Part shown: positions 1 through 9,925 of the stretch, piece by piece
How the letters are laid out: each line of letters begins with the position of its first letter
Numbering within the stretch: the stretch's first letter is position 1
The notes under the pieces: model-generated
What the model was told of the DNA's origin: nothing
What the model saw: only the letters and a program-made list of their open reading frames with translations
Database searches by the model: none
Position numbers and translations under genes: made by a program
Assembly (NCBI RefSeq): GCF_012927085.1
Contig: NZ_JABBFX010000001.1
Coordinates: 992,001 to 1,056,000 of the forward strand
Length of the DNA: 64,000 nt
Direction: 5' to 3'
Origin: Ramlibacter agri
GTDB taxonomy: Bacteria; Pseudomonadota; Gammaproteobacteria; Burkholderiales; Burkholderiaceae_C

Positions 1-1817
1 CCAAGGTGCTGGCCTCCACGGTGCGCGGCCTGAAGAACGGCGACCCCAGCCTGCGCCTGGCGCCGGTGAGCGGCGACCTGCAGACCGACGTCGACAAGGT
101 GCTGCCGCTGATCGACCGCGCCGAGAAGAACGCCGGCACCGTGATGAGCCAGCAGAAGATCCTGACCCAGGTGGGCGCCGCTCTGCGCACGATCAACCGC
201 CAGTCGTCCGACCTGCTGGAAATCGCCGAGACGGTGTCCTCGCTGAAGCTGCAGCAGAACGCCGCGCCCGCCGAGATCTCCGCCGCCGGCCAGCTGGTGA
301 TGCTGACCCAGCGTATCGGCAAGTCCGCCAACGAATTCCTGACGATGGAAGGCGTGTCGCCGGAAGCCGTGTTCCTGCTGGGCAAGGACTTGAACTCCTT
401 CAAGGAAATCGCCCAAGGCATGCTGGATGGCAGCCCCGAGCTGCGCCTGGCCGCCTCCAAGGACGAACAGACGCGCGAACGCCTGGATGCGCTGCTGAAG
501 CTGTACGAGCAGACCCGCACGCAAGCCGGCGCCATCCTGGGCAACCTGCAGGGCCTGGTGTCCGCTCGTGAAGCGCAAGCCTCGATCATCCAGGACTCCG
601 AGCCGCTGCGCCGCCAGCTGGAAGACATCCAGGGCAAGCTGTCCGCGCAGACCGGCCTGGGCTTCGCCGCCCTGACCGCCCTGGCGGTGTCCTCGCTGTT
701 CGCCATCCTGTGCGCCATCGGCCTCGCCTACGTGCAGCTGCAGGACTCGCGGGTTCGCCAGCAGCGCGCTGAATCGCAGCGCCACGAAGCCGAGCGCCAG
801 GAGCAGGAAGCCAAGCGCGTGAACGACGCCAACCAGGCGGCCATTCTGCGGCTGATGAACGAACTGCAGTCGGTCGCCGAAGGCGACCTGACGCAGGAAG
901 CGACCGTGACCGAGGACATCACCGGCGCCATCGCCGACTCGGTGAACTACACGGTGGAAGAACTTCGACAGCTGGTGGGCGCCGTGCAGAACACGGCAAC
1001 CAAGGTGGCGCAGACGACGGCGCAGGTGGAATCGACCTCCACCGAGCTGCTGGCGGCCTCGACCGAGCAGCTGCGCGAAATTCGCGAAACCGGCCAGTCC
1101 GTGCTGGACATGGCGTCCCGAATCAACCAGGTGTCCGGGCAGGCGCAGGAGTCCGCCCAGGTGGCCCGCCAGACGCTGCGCGCGACCGAGCAGGGCCTGC
1201 AGGCCGTGCAGAACGCCATCGGCGGCATGAACGCCATCCGCGACCAGATCCAGGAAACCTCCAAGCGGATCAAGCGGCTGGGCGAATCGTCGCAGGAGAT
1301 CGGTGAAATCACCGAACTGATTTCCGACATTACCGAACAGACGAACGTGCTGGCCCTGAACGCCGCCATCCAGGCCGCGTCGGCCGGTGAAGCCGGCCGC
1401 GGCTTCTCGGTGGTGGCGGAAGAAGTGCAGCGCCTCGCTGAACGTTCCGCGGACGCCACGCGCCAGATCTCGGCGCTGGTGAAGGCCATTCAGACCGACA
1501 CGCAGGACGCCGTGGCCGCCATGGAGCGCTCCACGCAGGGTGTGGTGGAAGGGGCCAAGCTGTCCGACAACGCGGGTACCGCGCTGACGGAAATCGACCA
1601 GGTGTCGCGCCGCCTCGCCGAACTGATCGAGCAGATCTCGACCTCCGCGTCCAAGGAAGCCGAATCCGCCAACGTGGTGGCCGGAAACATCCAGCACATC
1701 TTCGCCGTGACGGAACAGACCGGTGAAGGTACCCGTTCGACCGCGCAGCAGGTGCGCGAGCTGACCCGGATGGCCGAGGAACTGCGCCAGTCTGTGTCGC
1801 GATTCAAGATTGCATAA
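1..1817 (+). CDS. pilJ: PilJ-type methyl-accepting chemotaxis protein, 5' end cut off by the window
   Basis: Inner-membrane chemoreceptor that feeds the type IV pilus (twitching) chemosensory pathway. The reading frame is open to the left edge; the GTG at position 6 is probably internal, because PilJ proteins are usually about 680-750 residues and 603 are visible. Counting from that GTG, a membrane segment lies at about residues 216-243, followed by a HAMP region and a cytoplasmic signalling hairpin with the tip around [20 protein letters not shown]. Here AIQAA replaces the AVEAA of ordinary chemoreceptors, as in PilJ. The chpA-type kinase gene starts 43 bases downstream, the standard pilJ-chpA order, which supports the assignment. 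Confidence 0.9.
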   Translation, partial: KVLASTVRGLKNGDPSLRLAPVSGDLQTDVDKVLPLIDRAEKNAGTVMSQQKILTQVGAALRTINRQSSDLLEIAETVSSLKLQQNAAPAEISAAGQLVMLTQRIGKSANEFLTMEGVSPEAVFLLGKDLNSFKEIAQGMLDGSPELRLAASKDEQTRERLDALLKLYEQTRTQAGAILGNLQGLVSAREAQASIIQDSEPLRRQLEDIQGKLSAQTGLGFAALTALAVSSLFAILCAIGLAYVQLQDSRVRQQRAESQRHEAERQEQEAKRVNDANQAAILRLMNELQSVAEGDLTQEATVTEDITGAIADSVNYTVEELRQLVGAVQNTATKVAQTTAQVESTSTELLAASTEQLREIRETGQSVLDMASRINQVSGQAQESAQVARQTLRATEQGLQAVQNAIGGMNAIRDQIQETSKRIKRLGESSQEIGEITELISDITEQTNVLALNAAIQAASAGEAGRGFSVVAEEVQRLAERSADATRQISALVKAIQTDTQDAVAAMERSTQGVVEGAKLSDNAGTALTEIDQVSRRLAELIEQISTSASKEAESANVVAGNIQHIFAVTEQTGEGTRSTAQQVRELTRMAEELRQSVSRFKIA

Positions 1818-1860
1818 CCCGGTAGCCTGACCTCTACGGAGCCCGATCCCGAGCCCCTTC

Positions 1861-4800
1861 ATGCAAGCCACCGAACTCGACCAAGACCTGGCAAACAACG
1901 ACCTGGGCCCATTGGCCTGGGTTCTGGACGAGCTGCGCAAGTCGCTCGAGTCCGCTTCGTCCGCGCTGCGGCGCTTCGTGCGCGATACCGCGCAGGCCCG
2001 CGGCCAGGACATGAGCTCCGTCGACACGGGGCAGCTGCGCATCGCGCGCCAGCACATGCACCAGGCCGTCGGTGCGCTGGAGATGGTGGGGCTGGCTGCG
2101 CCGGCCTCGATCCTGCGCGCCATGGAAGGCGCGGCGCAGAAGTTCGTCGAGAAGCCCGAGCTGTGCACCGAGGCCGCCGCGGCCAAGGTGGAGCGCGCCG
2201 GCTTCGCGCTGACGGAATTCCTCGAAGCGCTGCTGGGCGGCAAGGACGTCTCGCCGCTGTCGCTGTTCCCGCAGTACAAGGACGTGCAGGACCTCGCGGG
2301 CGCCAACCAGGCCCACCCCGGCGACCTGTGGGGCATGGACTGGCGCTGGAACGAAGTGCAGGGCCCCGCGGCGCAGCCGCTCGCCTATGAGCCCGCCGTG
2401 CGCGCGCGCATGGACCAGGCGGTGCTGCGCATCGTCAAGTCCGCCGACGCCGCCGCCGGCCGCGAGCTGGTCGACGTCAGCCAGGGCCTGGCCACGGCGC
2501 AGCAGGACCGCCAGCCGCGCATCTTCTGGCGCATCGCCGCCGGCTACTTCGAGGCGATCTCGCTGGGCCTGTTGCCGCCCGACGTGTTCGTCAAGCGCGC
2601 CGCTTCGCGCGTGCTGCTGCAATACGCATCGCTCGCCAAAGGCGAGCAGGGCGTGTCCGACCGCCTGGCGCAGGACCTCGCTTTCTTCTGCGCGCAGGCC
2701 GTGCCGCCGCAGGGCGCCAGCGCGCCGGCCCTGGCGGCCGTGCGCGAGGCCTATGGCCTGGGCAAGCACAAGCCGGTCGACTACGCGACCAGCCCCTTCG
2801 GCCGTTTCGACCCCGTGCTGCTGTCGCAGATGCGCAAGCGCATCGGCGCGGCCAAGGAGTCGTGGTCGGCGCTGTCGGGTGGCGACGCCCACAAGCTCAA
2901 GACGGTGCTGGACCAGTTCACGGCGCTGAACGACACGCTGCTGAAGCTCTATCCGCCGAGCGAGCCGCTGGCCAAGGGCCTGAGCTCCGCGATGGAAGCG
3001 GTGGGCCGCTCCGGCCGCCCGCCGAGCCCCGAACTGGCCATGGAAGTGGCCAAGGACCTCGACCCGAACGACGCCACCTTGCCCGAGCGCACGCAGCGCC
3101 TGTCCGAGCGCCTGCTGAAGGTGGTGCACGGCGGCCAGCAGGAGCCGCTGGAACACTGGGTCGAGGACCTGTACCGGCGCGTCAGCGACAAGCAGACCAT
3201 GGGCAGCGTCGTCGGCGAACTGCGCGGCACCCTGGGCGAGCTGGAAAAGCTGCTGGACATGTTCTTCCGCAACCCGGCCGACAAGGGGCCGCTGCGGGAG
3301 GCGGCGCAGATGCGCGGCGTGCTGTCCGTGCTGGGCCTGGAACAGGCCTCGCAGGCCGTGCTGCGCATGCGCGACACGGTCGAGAACATCATCGTGACCG
3401 AGGTCGACGAAGAGAAGGCGCGCGCCGCCGGCACCTTCGACAAGCTGGGCACGAACCTCGGCGCGTTGGGCTTCCTGATCGACATGCTGAACTACCAGCC
3501 GACGCTGGCGAAGAAGCTGTTCGTGTGGGACGACCTCAATGGCGAGCTGCGCCCGCTGATGGGCCGTGAAGGCGGCGACTCGCACGTGCTGGCGTCGAGC
3601 CGCGCGCCCGTCGTGGCCGCGCCGGCGCCGCTTGCCGCGCCGGAGCTGTCCATCGATTTCGCCCCGGTGCAGCCGGCCCCGGCCCCGGTGGCCAAGCCGG
3701 CGCCCGCGCCCGTGGTGGCTGCGCCCGCCCCCGTCGTCGACGACGGCGACGATGACGGCGAGCTGCTGGACATCTTCCTGGAGGAAGCCAAGGAGGTCGT
3801 GCAGAACGGCCTGGGCGCCTTGCAGGCGCTGGCCGCCGACCCCGGCAACCTGGCGGACATGACCACGCTGCGCCGCGCGTTCCACACGCTCAAGGGCAGC
3901 TCGCGCATGGTGGGCCTCAACGAGTTCGGTGAAGCCGCGTGGTCGATGGAGCAGGTGATGAACACCTGGCTCGCCGACCAGAAGCCGTCCAACGACGAAC
4001 TTCGCAGCCTGTGCACGCAGGCGATGGAGCTGTTCGACGTCTGGATCGCCGACATCTCCAGCCGCACGGAAACCGCCTGGAAGGCCTCCGCATTCCGCGC
4101 ACCCGCCGACGCCATGCGCACCGAGCACCGCCTGGTGCGCATCGCTTCGCCGAAGGGCGGCGCCGTGTCCGCGCCGGCCCCGCTGGAAGTCGCGCCTGCG
4201 TCCGAGCCCGTGCCGGCGCAGGACCTCGAGATCATCTCCTCGCTGGCCGCGCTGGACGAACTGCCGACGCAGGCCCCCGCGCCGCTGCCGGCACCCGCTC
4301 CCGCCGCCGAGCCGGCCATCGAGCTGAGCTTCGACAGCCTGGACTTTGCGCCCGCGCCCGTTGTGGCGCCCGAACCCGCGCCTGCGTCCGTGCCGGCCGC
4401 GCTCGAGTTGCCCGATTTCGGCGACCTCAACCTCGACTTCGCCGCCGCCGCGCCGGCACCGGCCATCGCGCCGGTGGCGGACCCCGCGCCGGTGGCCGAA
4501 CCGGTGGCCTCGCTGCCCGATTTCGAGTTCGACTTCGAAGTGACGCCGGCCGAGCCGGTGCCGGCGACCGAAGTTTCGGAACTGAGCCTCGACGAACTGC
4601 CGCCCGAATTCGCGGAACTCGGTACCACGCAGAAGCTGCTCAAGGTGGAACTGCCGGCCGAGGAAATGAAGATCGAGCTGCCCGTGCGGCCCCCGCACGA
4701 GGACCTGCCCGAATTCAGCACCACGGCGATCCTGCCCAAGCTGGAGCTCCCGCCCGCCGCCGCCGCACCCGCGGTGCCGGCGGAGCCGGCCGCGCCGATC

Positions 4801-7800
4801 GAGATCGACGGCATCGACTTCTCCAGCCTGTCCGCTGTCGCCGGCCCCGCCGCGCAGCCGGAACCGGTCGCCGCGCCGGTGCCGGCGATGCAGCCCGAAC
4901 CCGAGCCGCAGCCCGAAGTGCTGGAGGCCGCGGCCCCGGCGCGCGACGAGCAGGTCAAGGTCATCGGCCACCTGCGCATCGGCATCCCGCTCTACAACGT
5001 CTACCTCAACGAGGCGGACGAGTGGTCGCGCCGCCTCGCCACCGAGATCAGCGAGTGGACGCTGGAAATGAACCAGCGCGTGCCCGATTCCACGGTGGGC
5101 TGGGCCCATGCGCTGGCGGGCAGCTCCGCCACCGTGGGCTTCCAGGCGCTGTCCGACATCGCCCGCGGCCTCGAAGGCGCGCTGCAGCACACGCAGACGC
5201 TGGCCACCGGCACGCGTGAACACGCCCGCGTGTTCACCGAAGCTTCCGAAGAAGTGCGCCGCCTGCTGCACCAGTTCGCCGCCGGTTTCCTGAAGGATCC
5301 CGAGCCGCGCATCCTGCAGGAACTGCAGCAGCTGAAGGACGCCGAAGGCGAGCCGCGTTCCGAGACGCCCGAAAGCGTGTTCCCCACGCCGGACGCCGCG
5401 GAGATCGCCGCCGTCACGCCGCCGCCGATGGAGCGTCCGCGCCCGGTGGTGCAGCCGCTGATCGCGCCGGTGCAGACCGTGCTCGCGCCCAGGCATGCGC
5501 CGCTGGCGCAGGTGAGCGGCGACGAAGACCTCGACGTCGTCGACGCCATCGACCCCGACCTGTTCCCGATCTTCGAGGAAGAGGCGGCCGAACTGATGCC
5601 CGCGCTGGGCAGCGCGCTGCGCCTGTGGGCCAGCCACCCGGGCCAGCGCGAGCCGCGCGACCAGGTGCTGCGCCACCTGCACACGCTCAAGGGCAGCGCC
5701 CGCCTGGCCGGCGCGCTGCAGCTGGGCGAACTGGCGCACCGCATGGAGTCCGAGGTGGAATACCTCGGCCACGAGAACATCGCCGCCGCCGACGTCGACA
5801 CGCTGCTGCAGCGTTTCGATGCGATGCAGGCCCGCTTCGACACGCTGCGTGCCACCGGCGGCGTCGCCCCGGCGGAAGCCGCCTACGAAGCGCCGGCGCC
5901 GGTGGCCGCGCCCGCTCCGGCGCCGGTGCACGCCGCCGCGCCGGTGCAGGCCGCCGCACCGCAAGTGCAGGCCGCCGCTGCGCCGGTGGTGCGCAGCACC
6001 GCCATCGCGCTGCCGGTGCAGACGCAGCTGGCGCCCGCGCGCCAGGCCGCCAACCAGGCGGTGCGCGTGCGCTCGCAGCTGCTGGACCGCCTGGTCAACC
6101 AGGCCGGCGAGGTGATGATCACCCGCTCGCGCCTGGAGTCCGAACTGAAGCAGCTGCGTGGCTCGCTCGGCGACCTCACCGGCAACCTGGACCGCCTGCG
6201 CGGCCAGCTGCGGGACATCGAGGTGCAGGCCGAGTCGCAGATGCAGTCGCGCATGGCGCAGGCCAAGGAAACCTCGGGCTTCGACCCGCTGGAGTTCGAC
6301 CGCTTCACCCGCGTGCAGGAACTGACTCGCATGATGGCCGAGTCGGTGAACGACGTGGCCACGGTGCAGCGGAACATCCAGCGCGTGGTGGAAGCCACCG
6401 AAGACGACCTGATCGCGCAGGCCCGCCAGACCCGCGAACTGCAGCGCGACCTGCTGCGCACGCGCATGGTGGAGTTCGAGGGCATCTCGGACCGCCTGTA
6501 CCGCGTGGTGCGCCTGGCCGCCAAGGAAAGCAGCAAGCAGGTCAAGCTGGACATCCTGGGCGGCTCGATCGAAATGGACCGCGGCGTGCTGGATCGCATG
6601 ACGCCGGCCTTCGAACACCTGCTGCGCAACTGCGTGGCCCACGGTGTCGAAACGCCCGACGTGCGCACCGGCGCCGGCAAGGATGCCACCGGCACCATCA
6701 GCATCCACGTGCGCCAGGAAGGCAACGACGTCTCGGTGGAATTCCAGGACGACGGCGCCGGCCTGAACGTGCCGCGGATCCGCGAGAAGGCGCTGCAGCA
6801 AGGGCTGATCACGCCCGAGCAGCAGATCTCCGACGAGGAAGCGGCCAACCTGATCTTCCTGCCCGGTTTCTCCACCGCGCAGCAAGTGACGGAACTGGCC
6901 GGCCGCGGCATCGGCATGGACGTGGTGCGCGCCGAAGTCAACGCGCTCGGCGGCCGCATCGAGACCTCGACCCAGATGGGCCGCGGCACGAGCTTCAAGC
7001 TGGTGCTGCCGCTGACCACCGCGGTCACGCAGGTGGTGATGGTGCGCTCCGGCAGGCTGGCCATCGGCGTGCCCGCCAACCTGGTGGAACTGGTGCGCCG
7101 CGCCAGCGTCAAGGAAGTGCAGCAGGCCTACAACTCGGCCAGTTTCGACTTCGGCGGCGAGCAGCTGCCCTTCTTCTGGTCGGGCGCGCTGCTGCAGTCC
7201 TCTTCGCGCAGCAACGAGCCGCAGGGCAAGACGCTGCCGGTCGTGATCTTCCGCTCCGCCGCGCAGCGCGTGGCGGTGCACGTCGACGAAGTGCTGGGCA
7301 ACCAGGAAGTCGTGGTGAAGAACCTCGGGCCGCAGATGTCGCGCCTGCCCGGCCTGGCCGGCATGAGCGTGCTGGCATCCGGCGCCGTGGTCCTGATCTA
7401 CAACCCGGTGGCGCTGACGCAGGTGTACGGCGAGCAGGCCCGCGCGATGAGCGCGGACCACGCCAGCCCCGACGTGCTCGGCGAAAACGCCGTGCGGGTC
7501 GTCACGCCGGCGAAGCCGGTCGCCCCGGCGGTGCCTTCGGTGCCGCTGGTGCTGGTGGTCGACGACTCGATCACGGTGCGCCGCGTGACGCAGCGCCTGC
7601 TGCAGCGCGAAGGCTACCGCGTCGCGCTGGCGGCCGACGGCCTGCAGGCGCTGGAGCGGCTGGCCGACGAACTGCCGACGGTGGTGCTGTCGGACATCGA
7701 GATGCCGCGCATGGACGGCTTCGACCTGGCCCGCAACATCCGCGCCGACGCCCGCCTGAAGGCCTTGCCGATCGTGATGATCACCTCGCGCATCGCCGAG

Positions 7801-7917
7801 AAGCATCGCGAGCACGCCAAGGAACTGGGCGTGAACCACTACCTGGGCAAGCCGTACTCGGAAGAGGAGCTGCTGAGCCTGGTGAAGCACTACGCCAGGC
7901 AGGGCGTGGCAGCGTAA
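1861..7917 (+). CDS. chpA: ChpA/PilL-type hybrid chemotaxis histidine kinase with Hpt, CheA core, CheW and receiver domains
   Basis: Cytoplasmic CheA-like kinase of the type IV pilus chemosensory system, 2018 residues. Two phosphotransfer (Hpt) domains carry the HTLKGS motif, with phosphorylatable His at residues 675 and 1274. A third Hpt-like segment has HALAGSS at His1083, lacking the usual Lys. Long Pro/Ala-rich linkers (about 585-630, 765-970 and 1340-1385) separate the modules. The CheA core follows: dimerisation helix near 1402, N-box His1586/Asn1590, then DDGAG and GRGIGMD ATP-binding motifs. A CheW-like domain spans about 1720-1850. A C-terminal receiver (about 1896-2012) has VVDDS and phosphoacceptor Asp1945. 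It follows pilJ and should take its signal from that receptor, driving PilG/PilH-like regulators outside the window. Confidence 0.92.
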   Translation: MQATELDQDLANNDLGPLAWVLDELRKSLESASSALRRFVRDTAQARGQDMSSVDTGQLRIARQHMHQAVGALEMVGLAAPASILRAMEGAAQKFVEKPELCTEAAAAKVERAGFALTEFLEALLGGKDVSPLSLFPQYKDVQDLAGANQAHPGDLWGMDWRWNEVQGPAAQPLAYEPAVRARMDQAVLRIVKSADAAAGRELVDVSQGLATAQQDRQPRIFWRIAAGYFEAISLGLLPPDVFVKRAASRVLLQYASLAKGEQGVSDRLAQDLAFFCAQAVPPQGASAPALAAVREAYGLGKHKPVDYATSPFGRFDPVLLSQMRKRIGAAKESWSALSGGDAHKLKTVLDQFTALNDTLLKLYPPSEPLAKGLSSAMEAVGRSGRPPSPELAMEVAKDLDPNDATLPERTQRLSERLLKVVHGGQQEPLEHWVEDLYRRVSDKQTMGSVVGELRGTLGELEKLLDMFFRNPADKGPLREAAQMRGVLSVLGLEQASQAVLRMRDTVENIIVTEVDEEKARAAGTFDKLGTNLGALGFLIDMLNYQPTLAKKLFVWDDLNGELRPLMGREGGDSHVLASSRAPVVAAPAPLAAPELSIDFAPVQPAPAPVAKPAPAPVVAAPAPVVDDGDDDGELLDIFLEEAKEVVQNGLGALQALAADPGNLADMTTLRRAFHTLKGSSRMVGLNEFGEAAWSMEQVMNTWLADQKPSNDELRSLCTQAMELFDVWIADISSRTETAWKASAFRAPADAMRTEHRLVRIASPKGGAVSAPAPLEVAPASEPVPAQDLEIISSLAALDELPTQAPAPLPAPAPAAEPAIELSFDSLDFAPAPVVAPEPAPASVPAALELPDFGDLNLDFAAAAPAPAIAPVADPAPVAEPVASLPDFEFDFEVTPAEPVPATEVSELSLDELPPEFAELGTTQKLLKVELPAEEMKIELPVRPPHEDLPEFSTTAILPKLELPPAAAAPAVPAEPAAPIEIDGIDFSSLSAVAGPAAQPEPVAAPVPAMQPEPEPQPEVLEAAAPARDEQVKVIGHLRIGIPLYNVYLNEADEWSRRLATEISEWTLEMNQRVPDSTVGWAHALAGSSATVGFQALSDIARGLEGALQHTQTLATGTREHARVFTEASEEVRRLLHQFAAGFLKDPEPRILQELQQLKDAEGEPRSETPESVFPTPDAAEIAAVTPPPMERPRPVVQPLIAPVQTVLAPRHAPLAQVSGDEDLDVVDAIDPDLFPIFEEEAAELMPALGSALRLWASHPGQREPRDQVLRHLHTLKGSARLAGALQLGELAHRMESEVEYLGHENIAAADVDTLLQRFDAMQARFDTLRATGGVAPAEAAYEAPAPVAAPAPAPVHAAAPVQAAAPQVQAAAAPVVRSTAIALPVQTQLAPARQAANQAVRVRSQLLDRLVNQAGEVMITRSRLESELKQLRGSLGDLTGNLDRLRGQLRDIEVQAESQMQSRMAQAKETSGFDPLEFDRFTRVQELTRMMAESVNDVATVQRNIQRVVEATEDDLIAQARQTRELQRDLLRTRMVEFEGISDRLYRVVRLAAKESSKQVKLDILGGSIEMDRGVLDRMTPAFEHLLRNCVAHGVETPDVRTGAGKDATGTISIHVRQEGNDVSVEFQDDGAGLNVPRIREKALQQGLITPEQQISDEEAANLIFLPGFSTAQQVTELAGRGIGMDVVRAEVNALGGRIETSTQMGRGTSFKLVLPLTTAVTQVVMVRSGRLAIGVPANLVELVRRASVKEVQQAYNSASFDFGGEQLPFFWSGALLQSSSRSNEPQGKTLPVVIFRSAAQRVAVHVDEVLGNQEVVVKNLGPQMSRLPGLAGMSVLASGAVVLIYNPVALTQVYGEQARAMSADHASPDVLGENAVRVVTPAKPVAPAVPSVPLVLVVDDSITVRRVTQRLLQREGYRVALAADGLQALERLADELPTVVLSDIEMPRMDGFDLARNIRADARLKALPIVMITSRIAEKHREHAKELGVNHYLGKPYSEEELLSLVKHYARQGVAA

Positions 7918-7923
7918 GGGGCC

Positions 7924-8832
7924 CTACGGGAGATCGCACTCCAGCGACTCCCGGTCCCACTTTCCCAGGTCCGCGGCGGCGTCGTACGCCGACTGCAGGA
8001 AAGCCAGCAGCGTCTCGTCCGGGTTCTCCGCTTCCCGCACCACGTCATACGGCAGGATGAATTCGCGCAGCTGCGCGCTGTAGAACGCGCCTGCCGGTCC
8101 CACCTTCCAGTCCGCGAAGCCCACCGGCTCGGGATAGGCGTAGGAATAGAACGCCGGATACCCCAGCCCGGCGCCGGCCCAGAAGCCCGCGCTGCTCACC
8201 TCGTGCGAGTAGGCCTCGCGCACCACCCAGTCCGCCAGCGCCGGCACGCCGCCCGGATGCGCCGGCGCGCGCCGGCCGGAGAAGCGCGTGACGGCCAGGT
8301 CGGCCGCGCCCCAGAAGAAGTGGACCGGGCTGCACTTGCCGGTGAAGCGCGTGCGGAAGATGCGCAGCACGCGCTCGGCCTGCAGCAGGATGCGCCAGTA
8401 GCGCTGCACGGCGTCGGCGTCGTAGGGGCGCGGCGCCTCGTCCTGCGCGAAGGGCAAGGCGTCCGGAATCTCGCAGGGAGCGGGACTGATCGCGACTGCC
8501 AGGCCCAGCGAATCCAGGGCCTGCTGCACGCCGCCATGGAAGCGTGCCACCGACTGCGCCTCCAGCGGCACCGCGGCAGAGCCACCATCGCTCGCTTGCA
8601 CCAGCAGGCGATGGGTGAGGAAATCGAAGTCCACCTGGAAGAAGCGTTCGCCGCAGGCCAGCGGGCCGGTGCTGAGGCCGCGCGCTGTCAGCGCCAGCGC
8701 CACGTGCCAGGAATGGTTGGTCCAGGGGGTGCAGGCGAGCTTGAGCTTGCCCACCACCTGGAGCCAGCGGTGCAGGCCCGCATGCGTGTCCTGCCAGGGT
8801 TCGAAAGGGAGGGGAGGCCAGGCGGAATTCAT
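7924..8832 (-). CDS. DUF5996 family protein of unknown function
   Basis: A 302-residue soluble protein that I assign to the DUF5996 family from its N-terminus (WPPLPFEPWQDTHAGLHRW) and the repeated TPWTNHSWHVAL-like block. The function is unknown. The frame stays open upstream to 8895, but the start MNSAWPPLP at 8832 matches the family and leaves room for the yqgE promoter region. It is convergent with chpA, with only 6 bases between the stops, and divergent from yqgE. No signal peptide, membrane segment or cofactor motif is evident. The family name is recalled, not searched. Confidence 0.7.
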   Translation of the reverse strand: MNSAWPPLPFEPWQDTHAGLHRWLQVVGKLKLACTPWTNHSWHVALALTARGLSTGPLACGERFFQVDFDFLTHRLLVQASDGGSAAVPLEAQSVARFHGGVQQALDSLGLAVAISPAPCEIPDALPFAQDEAPRPYDADAVQRYWRILLQAERVLRIFRTRFTGKCSPVHFFWGAADLAVTRFSGRRAPAHPGGVPALADWVVREAYSHEVSSAGFWAGAGLGYPAFYSYAYPEPVGFADWKVGPAGAFYSAQLREFILPYDVVREAENPDETLLAFLQSAYDAAADLGKWDRESLECDLP

Positions 8833-8896
8833 CGCGCCATATGACCACTCGCTGGCGAGGGGCGCAAGTCCCAATATCGACCGGCGCCCAAGCAAC

Positions 8897-8902
8897 TAAA
8901 AT
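8897..8902 (+). promoter_or_regulatory. Candidate -10 box for the yqgE-ruvX-pyr operon, possibly leaderless
   Basis: TAAAAT lies 7 bases before the yqgE ATG at 8910. Transcription would then begin at or almost at the start codon, implying a leaderless message. No good -35 hexamer is visible 17 bases upstream, so this is a weak call. Confidence 0.35.
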
Positions 8903-8909
8903 CGGGTCC

Positions 8910-9509
8910 ATGCCGACTGAGGCCGATTCGATCAACCTGACCCATCACTTCCTGATCGCCATGCCGGGGCTGCAGGACGCCGCCTTTGCGCGTTCGGTGG
9001 TGTACCTGTGCGAGCACAGCCCGCGCGGAGCCCTGGGCCTGGTGATCAACAAGCCCACCGACATCAACCTGCGCAACCTCTTCGAGAAGGTCGACCTGCC
9101 GCTGGGCCGCGAGGAACTGGCCCGCACGCCGGTGCTGCAAGGCGGCCCGGTGCAGACCGAGCGCGGCTTCGTGCTGCACGAGGCCATGCATCCCGAGGGC
9201 GCCGACGCGAACGAGTCGGTCTACGCTTCCACCATGACCATCGCCGGCGGCATCGAGATGACCACGTCCAAGGACGTGCTGGAAGCCATCGCCACCGGCG
9301 CCGGCCCGCGCAAGCTGCTGGTCACGCTGGGCTACTCCGCCTGGGGCGAAGGCCAGCTGGAAACCGAGCTGGCCGAAAACAGCTGGCTGACCGTGGGCGC
9401 CGACCCGATCGTCATCTTCGACACGCCGATCGAGGAACGCTACGACAAGGCGCTGTCGCTGCTGGGCCTGCAGGCCTGGATGCTGTCGCCGGGAGCCGGG
9501 CACGCATGA
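8910..9509 (+). CDS. yqgE: YqgE/AlgH family protein
   Basis: A 199-residue cytoplasmic protein of the YqgE/AlgH (DUF179) family. The hallmarks are visible: LTHHFLIAMPGLQD at the N-terminus, VYLCEHSPRGALGLVINKP, LQGGPVQTERGFVLH, and LGYSAWGEGQLETEL near the end. AlgH was linked to alginate regulation in Pseudomonas, but the biochemical role is unresolved. ATG 8910 is chosen over an in-frame ATG at 8841 because the family begins close to the LTHHFL motif. The stop overlaps the ruvX start (ATGA), so the two are translationally coupled. Confidence 0.92.
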   Translation: MPTEADSINLTHHFLIAMPGLQDAAFARSVVYLCEHSPRGALGLVINKPTDINLRNLFEKVDLPLGREELARTPVLQGGPVQTERGFVLHEAMHPEGADANESVYASTMTIAGGIEMTTSKDVLEAIATGAGPRKLLVTLGYSAWGEGQLETELAENSWLTVGADPIVIFDTPIEERYDKALSLLGLQAWMLSPGAGHA

Positions 9510-9925
9510 GCGCGCCTGAGACCCCCGACGTCCCTTCCCATTTCCAGACCTTTCTCGCTTTCGACTTCGGGCTGAAGCGCACGGGGGTCGCCGTAGGCAA
9601 CCGGATGACGCGCACCGCCACGCCGCAGCCGACGATCCGCGCCGACGCAGCGGATGCCCGCTTCGCCGCCGCCGATCAGCGCATCAAGGACTGGCAGCCA
9701 GACGCGCTGGTCGTGGGCGTGCCGTTCCACCCAGATGGCGCCAGCCACGAAAATACGCTCCGCGCCCGCAAGTTCGCCCGCCAGCTGCGCGGCCGCTTCG
9801 GCAAGCCGGTGTACGAGGTGGACGAGCGCTACAGCACCACCGAAGCGCTGGCCAGCGGGGCGCGCGATGCCGACGCCGGCGCGGCCTGCGTCATCCTGGA
9901 GCAATTCTTGAGGAGCCTGCCTTGA
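9506..9925 (+). CDS. ruvX: Holliday junction resolvase-like YqgF/RuvX (putative pre-16S rRNA nuclease)
   Basis: A 139-residue RNase H-fold protein of the YqgF/RuvX family, implicated in processing the 5' end of pre-16S rRNA and originally proposed as a Holliday junction resolvase. Visible motifs are the first acidic strand AFDFGLKRTGVAVGN, the VVGVPFHPDG turn, and VYEVDERYSTTEA with the catalytic Asp-Glu pair. The start ATG overlaps the yqgE stop, and the stop TGA overlaps the TTG start of pyrR. The yqgE-ruvX-pyrR-pyrB order is common in proteobacteria. Confidence 0.93.
   Translation: MSAPETPDVPSHFQTFLAFDFGLKRTGVAVGNRMTRTATPQPTIRADAADARFAAADQRIKDWQPDALVVGVPFHPDGASHENTLRARKFARQLRGRFGKPVYEVDERYSTTEALASGARDADAGAACVILEQFLRSLP

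Noticed and set aside
1834..7890. An uninterrupted reading frame of about 2000 codons antisense to the chpA-type gene
   Set aside because: High GC at third codon positions suppresses stops in one antisense frame. The translation is His/Arg/Gln-rich with no domain or motif, while the sense strand has clear kinase domains.
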